The notes beneath the pieces are model-generated. The model did not search any database. It saw nothing but the letters and a program-made list of their open reading frames with translations, and was not told the origin of the DNA. 25,320 bases of DNA from a virus. Shown here in pieces: positions 1 to 7,165 of the stretch (positions are counted from its first letter, which is position 1; each line of letters starts with the position of its first letter). Position numbers and translations under genes: made by a program. The stretch spans positions 1-25,320 of IMG/VR virus record IMGVR_UViG_3300006874_000126; one strand, 5' to 3'.

Positions 1-2809
1 GAGCGTTTCCAGCTGCACCCAATATTCCTTGTTTACCGGCATATGCCAAAGAGTAGGGTCCGGCGTTCGCTGCCATAAAGTTTGCAGCAGCTTGAGCAGT
101 CATCTTAGCACCCAGCTGTGAAATACCACCGCCGAGCATGCTGGCCAGTCCGCCGCCTTTAAACAATTGATATATACCCAATCCGCCGCTTAGTGCGCCA
201 CCAAGAGTTGTAGAATCACCATTAAAGATGCTCATTATAGCACCAAGCCCGCCAGCAAATCCGCCAGGCCCAGCGAGTGCACCTTTAATTCCAGCCATTC
301 CAGTTCCAGGCGTTAACAAACTTTTCGTAACGTCAAACGCGGCGTTAGCACCAACACCCGATAATCCAAGTTTCTCCGTTACAGTAGATCCTAAAAGTGC
401 GGTTAATGGATTCATGCCTCCAGTGCCACCACCAAAACCTGGCGTACTAAAAATACTTTTTCCTACACTAGTACCGCCACCACCTACTTTAAATAAATTA
501 GTAAATTCAGATACGGTTTCTTTAAGGCCACCAAAAGTATTTTTGAAGAATCCCGAAACGCTATCAAACAATCCGCCCTTACCTTTACCTAAAAGATTTC
601 CGAGTGCATCACCTATACCACCCAACGGGCTGTCATTGCCAAAAATATTTTTAAATATTGTTCCTAACGGCCCACCACCTTCTTGCCCCTTGAGCAAAGG
701 CCCAAGCAATCCTCGAACAAGTTCAGACTGACCAGCCAACATTTTATCAACACCACGAGAATATTCTTCCCGCATTCTAGTGTTGAGTTCTTCCTGTTGT
801 GCTGCCGCAGCATCAGCAAGTCTCTGTTGATGCAATTTTTCTTCTTCAGAGATTTCAATGGAGGCTTCCGTTATAGCCTCGGTCTGATCTTTTGTATCGG
901 ATTTAGTTGGTAATTGTTCATCTGGTGTATAAGATTCTTTGGCAATTTCAGAGTCTTCAGCTAATTTCTTTTCTTGTTCCGCAAGATAATTATAGAAAAA
1001 AGTTCTTTCATTTTCTATGTCAGCCATTTTGGCATCATAATTTTGTTTAGATTCGGTCCCGAGCGATTTTATCTCATCGTCTATCTCCCCTATTCTTTCT
1101 TCCCTACCTTTATTGTCGGTAGCTGGGACGTATCTATCAAATTTTTTATTACCAAGTTTCAAATTTTCCCTAGACACACTTTCCGGCAAATTATCCGCGA
1201 GCCAATATGGCATCGCATCAAAGGCATCGTCAATAAACCCATTGATTCCATCTATAATCCCGTTGATTACCGATTCGTACCAAGAAACTATATTGTTCAT
1301 AAGCTTGCTAGCAACATCTTCTGTACCAAATTCTATATTTTGTATCCACCACTTTTTAAACTGTAACCCTTGTTCAATAAACCAATCACCAATTTCACTC
1401 ATCTTCAAAACCATTAAAGCAACAGTTTCTTGGAAACTCCATTTTATTTCATTAAAAATCCCCAGCAAAGGTGCTGCTATTTGAAATTCTAACCAAGCTA
1501 AATCTTTTAATTTTTTATTAAGTTCGTTATCGTCCCCGTTAAACCAAGCAGTCCAAGCATCAATGCCTGTCCCTATCCAATCAAAAAGAAAATCAAAAAA
1601 TCCAGTTATTTTTTCTGTAAATATACCTTCGTTATCTCCCATGATTTTATCATAATCTGTCCCCGTTATCCACGAGGTCAATTTGGCTGCAATAAAATAT
1701 ATTGCATCAAAAAGTCCACCAACCCAACCACCAATAAATCCTGCAAGTCTTTCTGCGAATCCCAAGTCCTTAACATCTTTGTCGACCTGTTGTGCCAAAT
1801 AATCATCATCGAAAAATGCGTTTATGGCTCCGAATATAGGGCCCAACAACCTACCAAAAAACACCAAAAATTGTCGACCAACATTTAATATATTTTTTAG
1901 AAATTGAGATTCTTTAAGGAAAGCCAAAAACCTAGATACAACTTCAGTAGATTTTATTGCAGACAGTAAATTTTTTATTGTAGTTCCTATAGCTACAAAT
2001 GGCGCCATAATCTTTGTTATTAATCCGGTGGGACCAACAAATAAAGATTTTATTGCTGCAGCCGTAACAAGAAAAGGTTGTAACAATTTTTCTACAGTAA
2101 GACTTTCTTTTATTGAAGTTGTGAATGTTCTTAAACTAGAAAGAAACCTTTCATTCATGGTTTGTTGTAAAATTTTAAATTCGCCCTCAATAATTCTGGC
2201 TCCACCAAAATTTTGACCAAATCCTTGCAGTCTGGGTCCACCAATTCTTGGCGGTGTGGGTCCACCAATTCTTGGCGGTCTGGGTCCACCAATTCTTGGC
2301 GGTCTTATAGCCCGAGTGACCTGAGTAACACCACGGGCGGCCGCTTGGGCGGTTTGAGCAATTTGTCTAGAAGCTCGAATAATATCTTCAGTCCCAGCAA
2401 CAGTCCCAGCAAGAAATGGGGGTATAAGATCAGTGAGAGAAAATTCAAAATTTTCTTTATATCCGGTTGAACTTTTAGTTAATGCTTTGAGAATCTTTTC
2501 AAGTTTATCGTCCATCGACTCAAAGATTTTTTGCTGTTGTAGTTCAGCATATTTTCTTTCGCGATTATTTTCTTCTTGAAAACCTCTTTGACGTTTTTGT
2601 TCGGCTTGTTCTCTTTTATTTTTTCTATTATCCTGTTCTCGCGTTCGGGAAAACTCTTTTTTCAGAGCATCTATACCACTTTCCATGCCAGAAAATATAG
2701 CAGGATTTGCAGAATATACAGCAGATTTTGCGCCAAAAGCAAAATCTGATGCAGCGCCTTTGACTTTATCGCCAATGAAACCGCCGAATCTTTGTAAATT
2801 AGATGCCAT
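1..2809 (-). CDS. Probable tail tape-measure protein, C-terminus beyond window (gp29-like by position)
   Basis: Open on the minus strand from ATG at 2809 to the window edge (936 codons, no stop), so the gene is 3'-truncated here. It is placed directly after the gp26/gp51-like pair, where tailed phages carry the tape measure that sets tail length and binds the chaperones. Residues about 50-115 are very rich in K, R, E and Q and look like a coiled coil. Residues about 169-192 hold three copies of an RPPRIGGP-type octapeptide. Residues about 235-280 are hydrophobic and could cross a membrane. A second charged helical stretch covers about 590-680, and from about 770 to the edge the chain is Gly/Ala-rich and hydrophobic. 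AGAGAGAA lies just upstream of the start, and the gap to the preceding ORF is 15 nt. The tape-measure role is inferred from length, composition and neighbours; I see no clear sequence match to T4 gp29. Another large baseplate-hub or structural protein is the alternative. Confidence 0.7.
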   Translation of the reverse strand, partial: MASNLQRFGGFIGDKVKGAASDFAFGAKSAVYSANPAIFSGMESGIDALKKEFSRTREQDNRKNKREQAEQKRQRGFQEENNRERKYAELQQQKIFESMDDKLEKILKALTKSSTGYKENFEFSLTDLIPPFLAGTVAGTEDIIRASRQIAQTAQAAARGVTQVTRAIRPPRIGGPRPPRIGGPTPPRIGGPRLQGFGQNFGGARIIEGEFKILQQTMNERFLSSLRTFTTSIKESLTVEKLLQPFLVTAAAIKSLFVGPTGLITKIMAPFVAIGTTIKNLLSAIKSTEVVSRFLAFLKESQFLKNILNVGRQFLVFFGRLLGPIFGAINAFFDDDYLAQQVDKDVKDLGFAERLAGFIGGWVGGLFDAIYFIAAKLTSWITGTDYDKIMGDNEGIFTEKITGFFDFLFDWIGTGIDAWTAWFNGDDNELNKKLKDLAWLEFQIAAPLLGIFNEIKWSFQETVALMVLKMSEIGDWFIEQGLQFKKWWIQNIEFGTEDVASKLMNNIVSWYESVINGIIDGINGFIDDAFDAMPYWLADNLPESVSRENLKLGNKKFDRYVPATDNKGREERIGEIDDEIKSLGTESKQNYDAKMADIENERTFFYNYLAEQEKKLAEDSEIAKESYTPDEQLPTKSDTKDQTEAITEASIEISEEEKLHQQRLADAAAAQQEELNTRMREEYSRGVDKMLAGQSELVRGLLGPLLKGQEGGGPLGTIFKNIFGNDSPLGGIGDALGNLLGKGKGGLFDSVSGFFKNTFGGLKETVSEFTNLFKVGGGGTSVGKSIFSTPGFGGGTGGMNPLTALLGSTVTEKLGLSGVGANAAFDVTKSLLTPGTGMAGIKGALAGPGGFAGGLGAIMSIFNGDSTTLGGALSGGLGIYQLFKGGGLASMLGGGISQLGAKMTAQAAANFMAANAGPYSLAYAGKQGILGAAGNA
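2233..2304 (-). repeat. Three tandem 24-bp repeats inside the tape-measure gene
   Basis: Three head-to-tail units of 24 bp (2233-2256, 2257-2280, 2281-2304) are identical except for one base at 2256. On the minus strand they encode an in-frame Pro/Gly/Arg octapeptide repeated three times (residues about 169-192). This lies between a helical N-terminal region and the next helical part, so it is probably an extended, flexible linker. Near-perfect identity at the DNA level, including silent positions, suggests recent expansion. Confidence 0.9.
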
Positions 2810-2824
2810 TTAATTCTCTCTATA

Positions 2825-3022
2825 TTACCGTCTTCTAGACTGCATTTTCCTGTTTTGTTCTTCTATTTTTTCATTTTCTTTTTTCACATGTTCTGAAAGT
2901 AGAGCCAAATAAATCTCCCTTTCAAACGGTATCATATCTTCAAGTTCAGTCAAACTATATTTATGATGTTGCATCATAGCAAAGTTTGTTTTATAATAAT
3001 TTAAAAGATTGTCATGAGACAA
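2825..3022 (-). CDS. 51: gp51-like tail assembly chaperone ORF, probably made as a -1 frameshift extension of gp26
   Basis: This short ORF ends 15 nt before the tape-measure start. Its core LTELEDMIPFEREIYLALL resembles the small gp51-like baseplate-hub assembly proteins of marine T4-like phages, followed by a charged helical tail ending in RRR. The nominal start at 3022 is TTG with no Shine-Dalgarno in range; the first in-frame ATG codons (residues 15-16) would cut into the protein. The frame stays open upstream to 3055 and lies -1 relative to gp26, overlapping its 3' end. A slippery site at 3031-3040 would join them into a protein of about 313 aa: gp26 residues 1-245, then R-I-G from the overlap, then 65 residues of this ORF (its TTG being read as Leu). 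Family assignment is by motif and position; frameshift expression is inference. Independent translation from TTG coupled to the gp26 stop is the alternative. Confidence 0.75.
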   Translation of the reverse strand: MSHDNLLNYYKTNFAMMQHHKYSLTELEDMIPFEREIYLALLSEHVKKENEKIEEQNRKMQSRRR

Positions 3023-3052
3023 GCCTATGCGAAAAAATTTGCCATTCCCTCC
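3009..3052 (-). promoter_or_regulatory. Putative -1 programmed ribosomal frameshift cassette at the end of gp26
   Basis: On the minus strand, in order: GGAGGG (3052-3047), an internal SD-like element; two overlapping heptamers in the gp26 frame, A AAT TTT (3040-3034) and T TTT TTC (3037-3031), both fitting X XXY YYZ; the gp26 stop TAG (3027-3025); and TTGTC-TCAT-GACAA (3022-3009), a perfect 5-bp stem with a 4-nt loop starting 8 nt after the slippery run. The order and spacing match known bacterial -1 sites such as dnaX (upstream SD-like element, slippery run, downstream stem). The stem is short and AU-containing, so its stimulatory effect is uncertain. Confidence 0.65.
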
Positions 3053-3765
3053 AACTCAGTAGTCTCATCCTTTTCACATAGGGGACAAGTCCACTGAATA
3101 TCTTTTTTTAGTTTTGGCATAGAACTAAAAAAGTTTGTAATCTTTTCAAACTGTTCTTGCGACAGTTCATTTAGAAATTCTGAAATTTCTTCGTGCGTAG
3201 ATTCTGACGCAGGATATACATCATCTTTGTCAAAAATCACATCCACACAAGTAACTACCATATCGGTAATGACTTCGATTTGAGATTTTTCTGCCGCTTC
3301 TTGAATATTGTCTGCCATATTCAATGTTGGATATTTAAGTATAATTCCAATACCATCCTCTTCGTCCAATATAATTTTTGGATCGTGGCCTTCTTCTTTG
3401 AAGACTTCGACTTGTAATAAGTCCAACGCATACTGATAAGAGCCCTCACATTTTTCACCTTCAGAGTTTTCACCATTAAAGTGAGAAAGATTCAAATCAA
3501 TAATTTCACCAACAGAACGAGCCCGCAATTGTAAAAAAACATATTCCAAATCGAACATAGGCAGAGAATCTATGTCAATTTCCCCAACCACACAATTTGC
3601 GATAATTTGTTTTATTGCTCTAAGCATTTCTGATTGTTCTTCACTTTCTAATGCCATCAATAAAATTTTCTGCTCCTTAACAAGAAAGGGGCGATAAGTC
3701 AAATTGACTCCATTAGACGGGAGTGTCAACTCATGAGTTGCCGTTTTAATTTTTGGTAAAGCCAT
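3025..3765 (-). CDS. 26: Baseplate hub / tail assembly chaperone gp26
   Basis: This 246-aa protein resembles the T4-like gp26 family (T4 base plate protein), which acts in baseplate-hub assembly. Diagnostic parts are the N-terminal region with LTYRPFLVKEQKILLMAL near residues 23-40, an acidic middle, and a C-terminus with SMPKLKKDIQWTCPLC, giving a C227-x2-C230 pair followed by LEGMANFF. Only one CxxC pair is present, so a full zinc knuckle would need dimerisation or other ligands. T4 gp26 is 208 aa, so this one is somewhat longer. The start at 3765 has a strong AAGGAG (3774-3779 on the plus strand, 8 nt away). It lies 22 nt after the tail-tube-like gene. The last codons form a -1 slippery sequence leading into the gp51-like ORF, so two products are expected. 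Confidence 0.85.
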   Translation of the reverse strand: MALPKIKTATHELTLPSNGVNLTYRPFLVKEQKILLMALESEEQSEMLRAIKQIIANCVVGEIDIDSLPMFDLEYVFLQLRARSVGEIIDLNLSHFNGENSEGEKCEGSYQYALDLLQVEVFKEEGHDPKIILDEEDGIGIILKYPTLNMADNIQEAAEKSQIEVITDMVVTCVDVIFDKDDVYPASESTHEEISEFLNELSQEQFEKITNFFSSMPKLKKDIQWTCPLCEKDETTELEGMANFFA

Positions 3766-3787
3766 ACTATTTACTCCTTTTCATAAA

Positions 3788-4594
3788 TCATTCCAAGTTT
3801 ATTTCAAAATTGTCGTAATCAACATTGTGATATCTGTACGCAAAAGTTACAGTAAATCTCTGATATGTATCATTTTCTTGCCAATTCAAATTCATGCTAC
3901 TTAACGCTATAGGATAAGCTTCGGCTAAAGTCGCAGTAACTACATTGTTAGACTCAGTATCCAACTGAACAACTTTTATACTACCAACAATGTTGTCGTA
4001 AAAGTTTACTTGTCCCGCAGATAGTATCGGATTATTCAGTCTAGATGTATTTTTAGGTTGCCCATTACCTATTATACCTTCCATCCAAATATCGAAAAAG
4101 GCTCTTTCATACATTTCTTTTCTTGCGAGGAAAGTTAACGTTATGTTATTATATATAGTCTCGTAAGGTAAAGTATAAGCGGCTCCGGCAGAAGTGTCTT
4201 GAGTAGTAGCCAAAGTCTTGCCTGGAAACTCTGCAGACTCACATACCATTTGCAGTTCTTTATCTCTAACCGCGTCGCCAGCTGCGCCGTTCACCCAAGC
4301 AGAAACAATTTCAGCCCAAATCGCAGAATTTACAGTAGATCCTCCGATTTCTTGTTGTACGGAAGAAAAGCCAGCAGCAATTAAATTGTTGCGTTCTGCC
4401 AACAATGAAAAAAGTTGTGCATATGTGAACCCATATTTATCTATAAGAGCCTTGTTTGCTGCAAGTTGGATTTGCTCATCAACAGACAATGAAAAAAGTT
4501 CAAAAAGAGGCGGAGGCTCAACTTGAACCAAAAATAGATTGGGTCTAACCAATTCCTTAATTACGGATTTAAACCGATTAATCGAGTATGCCAT
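3788..4594 (-). CDS. Tail-tube-fold protein (gp54 / gp19-like)
   Basis: This 268-aa protein has the pattern of the contractile-tail tube fold. There is an N-terminal strand 'RPNLFLVQV' near residues 17-25, a middle 'CESAEFPGKTLATTQ' near 118-132, then 'YETIYNNITLTFLARKEMYERAFFDIW' (144-170), and a C-terminal strand pair with 'SSMNLNWQENDTYQRFTVTFAYRYH'. These correspond to T4 gp19, gp48 and gp54, which form or start the inner tube. Residues about 31-117 make a large helical insertion compared with the simple gp19 tube subunit. That favours a baseplate tube initiator (gp54) over the major tube protein. The start ATG overlaps the previous stop (TAATG), with AGGAAAA just upstream. Its place beside gp26/gp51 and the tape measure fits an assembly-initiation role. 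The fold is fairly sure; the choice of gp54 over gp19 is not. Confidence 0.75.
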   Translation of the reverse strand: MAYSINRFKSVIKELVRPNLFLVQVEPPPLFELFSLSVDEQIQLAANKALIDKYGFTYAQLFSLLAERNNLIAAGFSSVQQEIGGSTVNSAIWAEIVSAWVNGAAGDAVRDKELQMVCESAEFPGKTLATTQDTSAGAAYTLPYETIYNNITLTFLARKEMYERAFFDIWMEGIIGNGQPKNTSRLNNPILSAGQVNFYDNIVGSIKVVQLDTESNNVVTATLAEAYPIALSSMNLNWQENDTYQRFTVTFAYRYHNVDYDNFEINLE

Positions 4595-5184
4595 TAAATT
4601 TTTCCTCGGCTATCTTTCCAAACTTCTTGAGCAGACGCCTTCTTAAAGTTTTCCATAGGCAAAAACAATGCCATGTCCCATTCTGTAGCAGTAATTTGTA
4701 AAAATGGTGTTTTGACATAAGAATATAAATATTTTTTTACCGTCGGTTTGAATGTTTTAAATTTTGACACACTTTTCAATAAATCATAACTAACTAAAAT
4801 TTTAGTTTCTTCGTCATACCTTTTGTCCGACACTACTGTATACAAAGCGTCCATTAGTTTAGCTCTCAAATTAAACGGTAAATAGTGAAAATTTATACCC
4901 AAAAATCCATCATTATAAAGTTCTGCTGGAAAAACTAGCGGAAACACATCATAGTAAGGTAAAGTTTTCTTATGTTTAGGATCATACTTAAAGGAATACA
5001 TATACCCAGGCTCTGGTCGACCAACTCGCTTTTTTTCGGAAAATTGGCGAACAACCGAAGACGGCCGAAAATCTCCCGAAGCTTGAGAAGCGGCGTCTCT
5101 ATACCATGTGCGAGCAGCTTTCGTTCTTGCAGGAATTTGCCCTGTTCGCACACCGTTATATATTAGTTCTTTAAATACTATCAT
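4594..5184 (-). CDS. Conserved T4-like phage protein of uncertain role (possible gp2-type DNA end protector)
   Basis: This 196-aa basic protein begins with a stretch I associate with a conserved protein beside gp4 in marine T4-like phages: FKELIYNGVRTGQIPARTK. Other recognisable blocks are YDPKHKKTLPYYDVFPLVFP (about residues 67-86), 'GINFHYLPFNLRAKLMDALY' (about 95-114) and 'EWDMALFLPMENFKK' near the C-terminus. No enzyme motif, signal peptide or membrane segment is visible. Because genes 2 and 4 are close together in T4, a gp2 (DNA end protector/head completion) role is a reasonable guess, but I cannot confirm homology. A baseplate or neck role is equally possible. An exact late-promoter octamer lies only 6 nt upstream of the start, and no Shine-Dalgarno is visible. 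The stop overlaps the start of the tube-like gene. Confidence 0.7.
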   Translation of the reverse strand: MIVFKELIYNGVRTGQIPARTKAARTWYRDAASQASGDFRPSSVVRQFSEKKRVGRPEPGYMYSFKYDPKHKKTLPYYDVFPLVFPAELYNDGFLGINFHYLPFNLRAKLMDALYTVVSDKRYDEETKILVSYDLLKSVSKFKTFKPTVKKYLYSYVKTPFLQITATEWDMALFLPMENFKKASAQEVWKDSRGKI

Positions 5185-5190
5185 AGATTC

Positions 5191-5198
5191 TATTTATA
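5191..5198 (-). promoter_or_regulatory. T4-type late promoter (TATAAATA), leftward
   Basis: The minus strand reads TATAAATA exactly, in the 15-nt gap between gp4 (stop 5200) and the 196-aa gene (start 5184). In T4 late promoters this octamer sits at about -13 to -6, which would put the transcription start at or within a base or so of the ATG. The resulting mRNA would have almost no leader. The match and location support a promoter; the start site is inferred. Confidence 0.6.
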
Positions 5199-5199
5199 A

Positions 5200-5646
5200 T
5201 CACTTCAACTCTTTTTCGGTCATTATTTTAAATTCCCACTTACGATCTTTGCAATAATCAATTGCAGCCTTCCACTTTGCTTCGTTCACACCCCATTCAA
5301 ACACTTCTTGAATATATCTTTGAGTTTTTTTTGATTTCTTAGGACGCATTGTTTTAGAATACGGCTTAACCTCAATCAATAACACTCGTATTTTACCAGT
5401 GTCATCTTGAATTTTAACTTTGAAGTCAACAAAATATCGATGCAATCTATTATCTTTAGGTGAAATATATGGTATAACAACTTCTTCCGAAGACCAAGAG
5501 ATAACGTTACAGTTATTGTCACAATACACCATAAATTTCCGTTCTAAAAGGCTCCTATAAATAATATTAGTAGGATCACCTTCGTATTTGGAATAATTTT
5601 TTGGTTTGAATTTTCCTTTGTAACCACGATATGTCATATTTTTCAT
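5200..5646 (-). CDS. 4: Head completion protein gp4 (PD-(D/E)xK nuclease-like)
   Basis: This 148-aa protein matches the T4 gp4 head-completion family. The N-terminus is 'YKGKFKPKNYSKYEGDPTNI', followed by YRSLLERKFMVYCD, 'SSEEVVIPYISPKDNRLHRYFVDF' and LLIEVKPYSK. It ends with 'EAKWKAAIDYCKDRKWEFKIMTEKELK', typical of gp4. The residues E35, D74 and E92-x-K94 form a TnsA/PD-(D/E)xK-type pattern, so a nuclease fold is likely. In T4, gp4 acts with gp50/gp65 in finishing the DNA-filled head before tail joining. I chose ATG 5646 over an upstream TTG (5658). ATG 5637 is also possible because the family usually begins just before the YKGKF block. No clear Shine-Dalgarno is seen for any of them. This is the first gene of the leftward block and is divergent from gp48. 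Confidence 0.88.
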   Translation of the reverse strand: MKNMTYRGYKGKFKPKNYSKYEGDPTNIIYRSLLERKFMVYCDNNCNVISWSSEEVVIPYISPKDNRLHRYFVDFKVKIQDDTGKIRVLLIEVKPYSKTMRPKKSKKTQRYIQEVFEWGVNEAKWKAAIDYCKDRKWEFKIMTEKELK

Positions 5647-5654
5647 TATAAATA
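5647..5654 (+). promoter_or_regulatory. T4-type late promoter (TATAAATA) for gp48 operon
   Basis: An exact TATAAATA on the plus strand ends 30 nt before the gp48 start, giving an expected transcription start near 5660 and a leader of about 25 nt that contains AGGAA (5674-5678). It lies immediately before the gp4 start codon on the other strand, so this 38-bp region must serve both divergent blocks. A weaker leftward candidate on the minus strand, CCTAAATA at 5676-5669 (6 of 8 matches), could start gp4. Confidence 0.75.
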
Positions 5655-5684
5655 ACAAACAGATATCTTATTTAGGAACATAAA

Positions 5685-6638
5685 ATGGCGCGTACTGTAT
5701 TTTCTATTGCTACAGATAAAGATGGATCTTATCCGGAGTACGACACTTCGTTAGAAAATGCCGTGAACAGATATGAACAATTTTCTGAGGATAAAATCGA
5801 ATTTATTGGGGAAGAAGAATATCAAGTTCCGATAATGAAATTTAATATAATTGCCGAAGACGGCGGTAGAATGCCGAATGCACCACGAATCGTGTTAAAA
5901 GCTCCACCGCAATTTAATTTATCCAATATAAACAATTACACACAAGACGGTCCTATTTTTGGTGGTGGTGTGGGAGGCGGAGAAGGTGCGGCGGCATTTC
6001 AGAAACTTTTTGATAGCACAAGAGAGGATTTTTTGAGTAATGCAGCAGATGCTTCGGCGCCATTCTTATTTAGTGCAAAAGATGCATTCGAGTACTCATT
6101 AAAGAAGGCAGGAGGAAATCTAGCGGGATTTATAGGGTCTGCAGGGTTGAGCAATATTTCACAATTTGAATTCCTAACAAAACGCACAATCAACCCAATG
6201 CAACAACAACTATTTAAAGGACCGAGTTTCAGGAGATATTCACTGAATTTTAATATGAAGCCTAGAAATTTAACTCAAGCACAAGCAATTAGGAATGCGG
6301 TATCATGTTTTAAGATTGCAGCGGCCGCAAGTCTCCCAGCAGAAAAGGTTGTAAACGGCAACGTAGAAGAAGGTAGTAATTTTACATTTGGATATCCACA
6401 CCTGTTGCAATTTGATCTTGAAATGAAAAGATTAAACTCAACCGATAGTGAGACACTATTTCAGAGTAAAGTTTGTGTAATAGAAACGGTGATTTCAGAC
6501 TACGGCGGACAGAAAATGACATTTTTACCTGCGAACTATCCAACAGAAACTAACTTAGCGATAAGTTTAATTGAAGTCACACCAAGAACTTTTGGCGATG
6601 CTAATATAGATATTACAAACGGAAGAAAAATAGTATAA
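5685..6638 (+). CDS. 48: Baseplate tail-tube cap gp48
   Basis: This 317-aa protein resembles gp48 of T4-like phages, the ring that sits on the hub and starts tube polymerisation with gp54. The supporting region is residues about 172-206, 'LFKGPSFRRYSLNFNMKPRNLTQAQAIRNAV', typical of this family. A C-terminal strand region follows ('FLPANYPTETNLAISLIEVTPRTF'). A Gly-rich loop at about residues 92-103 is poorly conserved-looking. T4 gp48 is 364 aa, so this is slightly short. The start at 5685 has AGGAA 6 nt upstream and a late promoter at 5647. It is the first gene of the rightward block. Its stop overlaps the gp53 start (TAATG), which suggests coupled translation. Its partner, the gp54-like gene, lies on the opposite strand about 1.1 kb away. 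Confidence 0.82.
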   Translation: MARTVFSIATDKDGSYPEYDTSLENAVNRYEQFSEDKIEFIGEEEYQVPIMKFNIIAEDGGRMPNAPRIVLKAPPQFNLSNINNYTQDGPIFGGGVGGGEGAAAFQKLFDSTREDFLSNAADASAPFLFSAKDAFEYSLKKAGGNLAGFIGSAGLSNISQFEFLTKRTINPMQQQLFKGPSFRRYSLNFNMKPRNLTQAQAIRNAVSCFKIAAAASLPAEKVVNGNVEEGSNFTFGYPHLLQFDLEMKRLNSTDSETLFQSKVCVIETVISDYGGQKMTFLPANYPTETNLAISLIEVTPRTFGDANIDITNGRKIV

Positions 6639-7165
6639 TGTTTAAAAACTATAAAAAATTAACGTATAAAGTTGATGATTACCATACGCTTAAAGCTATT
6701 GATATAACACAACGATTTAAGATAAATGAAAGAATATCTAGATTCGGAGCCTTAGGTGCCAGAAAATATATTATAAAAGAAGGCGAAAGACCCGAAAACA
6801 TTTCGTACAAAATTTATGGCACACCTAATTATGCATATGCGATTTTAATACTGAATGGTATTCACAATTTATACGACGAATGGCCAAAAGATTCCTCTAC
6901 ATTTAAGAAATACCTAATAAAAAAATATGGGTCAATTGAAGTTACGAGATCTACAAATGCTTATTATTATATTAATGGTGGGATTATTACAAGCGAAGAG
7001 AATTATAACAATTCTTCAGATACAGACAAATATGCGGAATCGATATACGTATACGAAGAAAGAATTAACAACGAAAAGAGATCTATCAACATACTAAGTT
7101 CAACATTGATCAAAAAATTGGACATCACAATCAAAGAAATATTGAACTCTACAGAGAACTTGTAA
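6638..7165 (+). CDS. 53: Baseplate wedge subunit gp53
   Basis: This 175-aa protein matches gp53, the last wedge component that joins the wedge to the hub in T4. The core at about residues 44-85 reads 'IIKEGERPENISYKIYGTPNYAYAILILNG', then 'YDEWPKDSSTFKKYL'. This is the LysM-like segment that recurs in gp53 homologues. T4 gp53 is 196 aa. Start and stop are both coupled by TAATG overlaps (to gp48 before and the hub gene after). The gene is very AT-rich with many AAT, TAT and AAA codons. No signal peptide or membrane segment is seen. Family assignment is fairly sure from the core motif and position. Confidence 0.85.
   Translation: MFKNYKKLTYKVDDYHTLKAIDITQRFKINERISRFGALGARKYIIKEGERPENISYKIYGTPNYAYAILILNGIHNLYDEWPKDSSTFKKYLIKKYGSIEVTRSTNAYYYINGGIITSEENYNNSSDTDKYAESIYVYEERINNEKRSINILSSTLIKKLDITIKEILNSTENL

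Noticed and set aside
2233-2304. Short regular repeats that might suggest a CRISPR array
   Set aside because: The units are directly abutting with no spacers and encode an in-frame octapeptide.
228-2470. Several plus-strand ORFs opposite the tape-measure gene (for example 228-731 and 974-1366)
   Set aside because: They are Pro-rich or low-complexity reverse readings of the long open minus-strand frame, with no ribosome sites or recognisable motifs.
4724-4731. Exact TATAAATA on the plus strand inside the 196-aa minus-strand gene
   Set aside because: It is inside a coding region, antisense, with no gene following on that strand; the octamer is expected by chance now and then in such AT-rich DNA.
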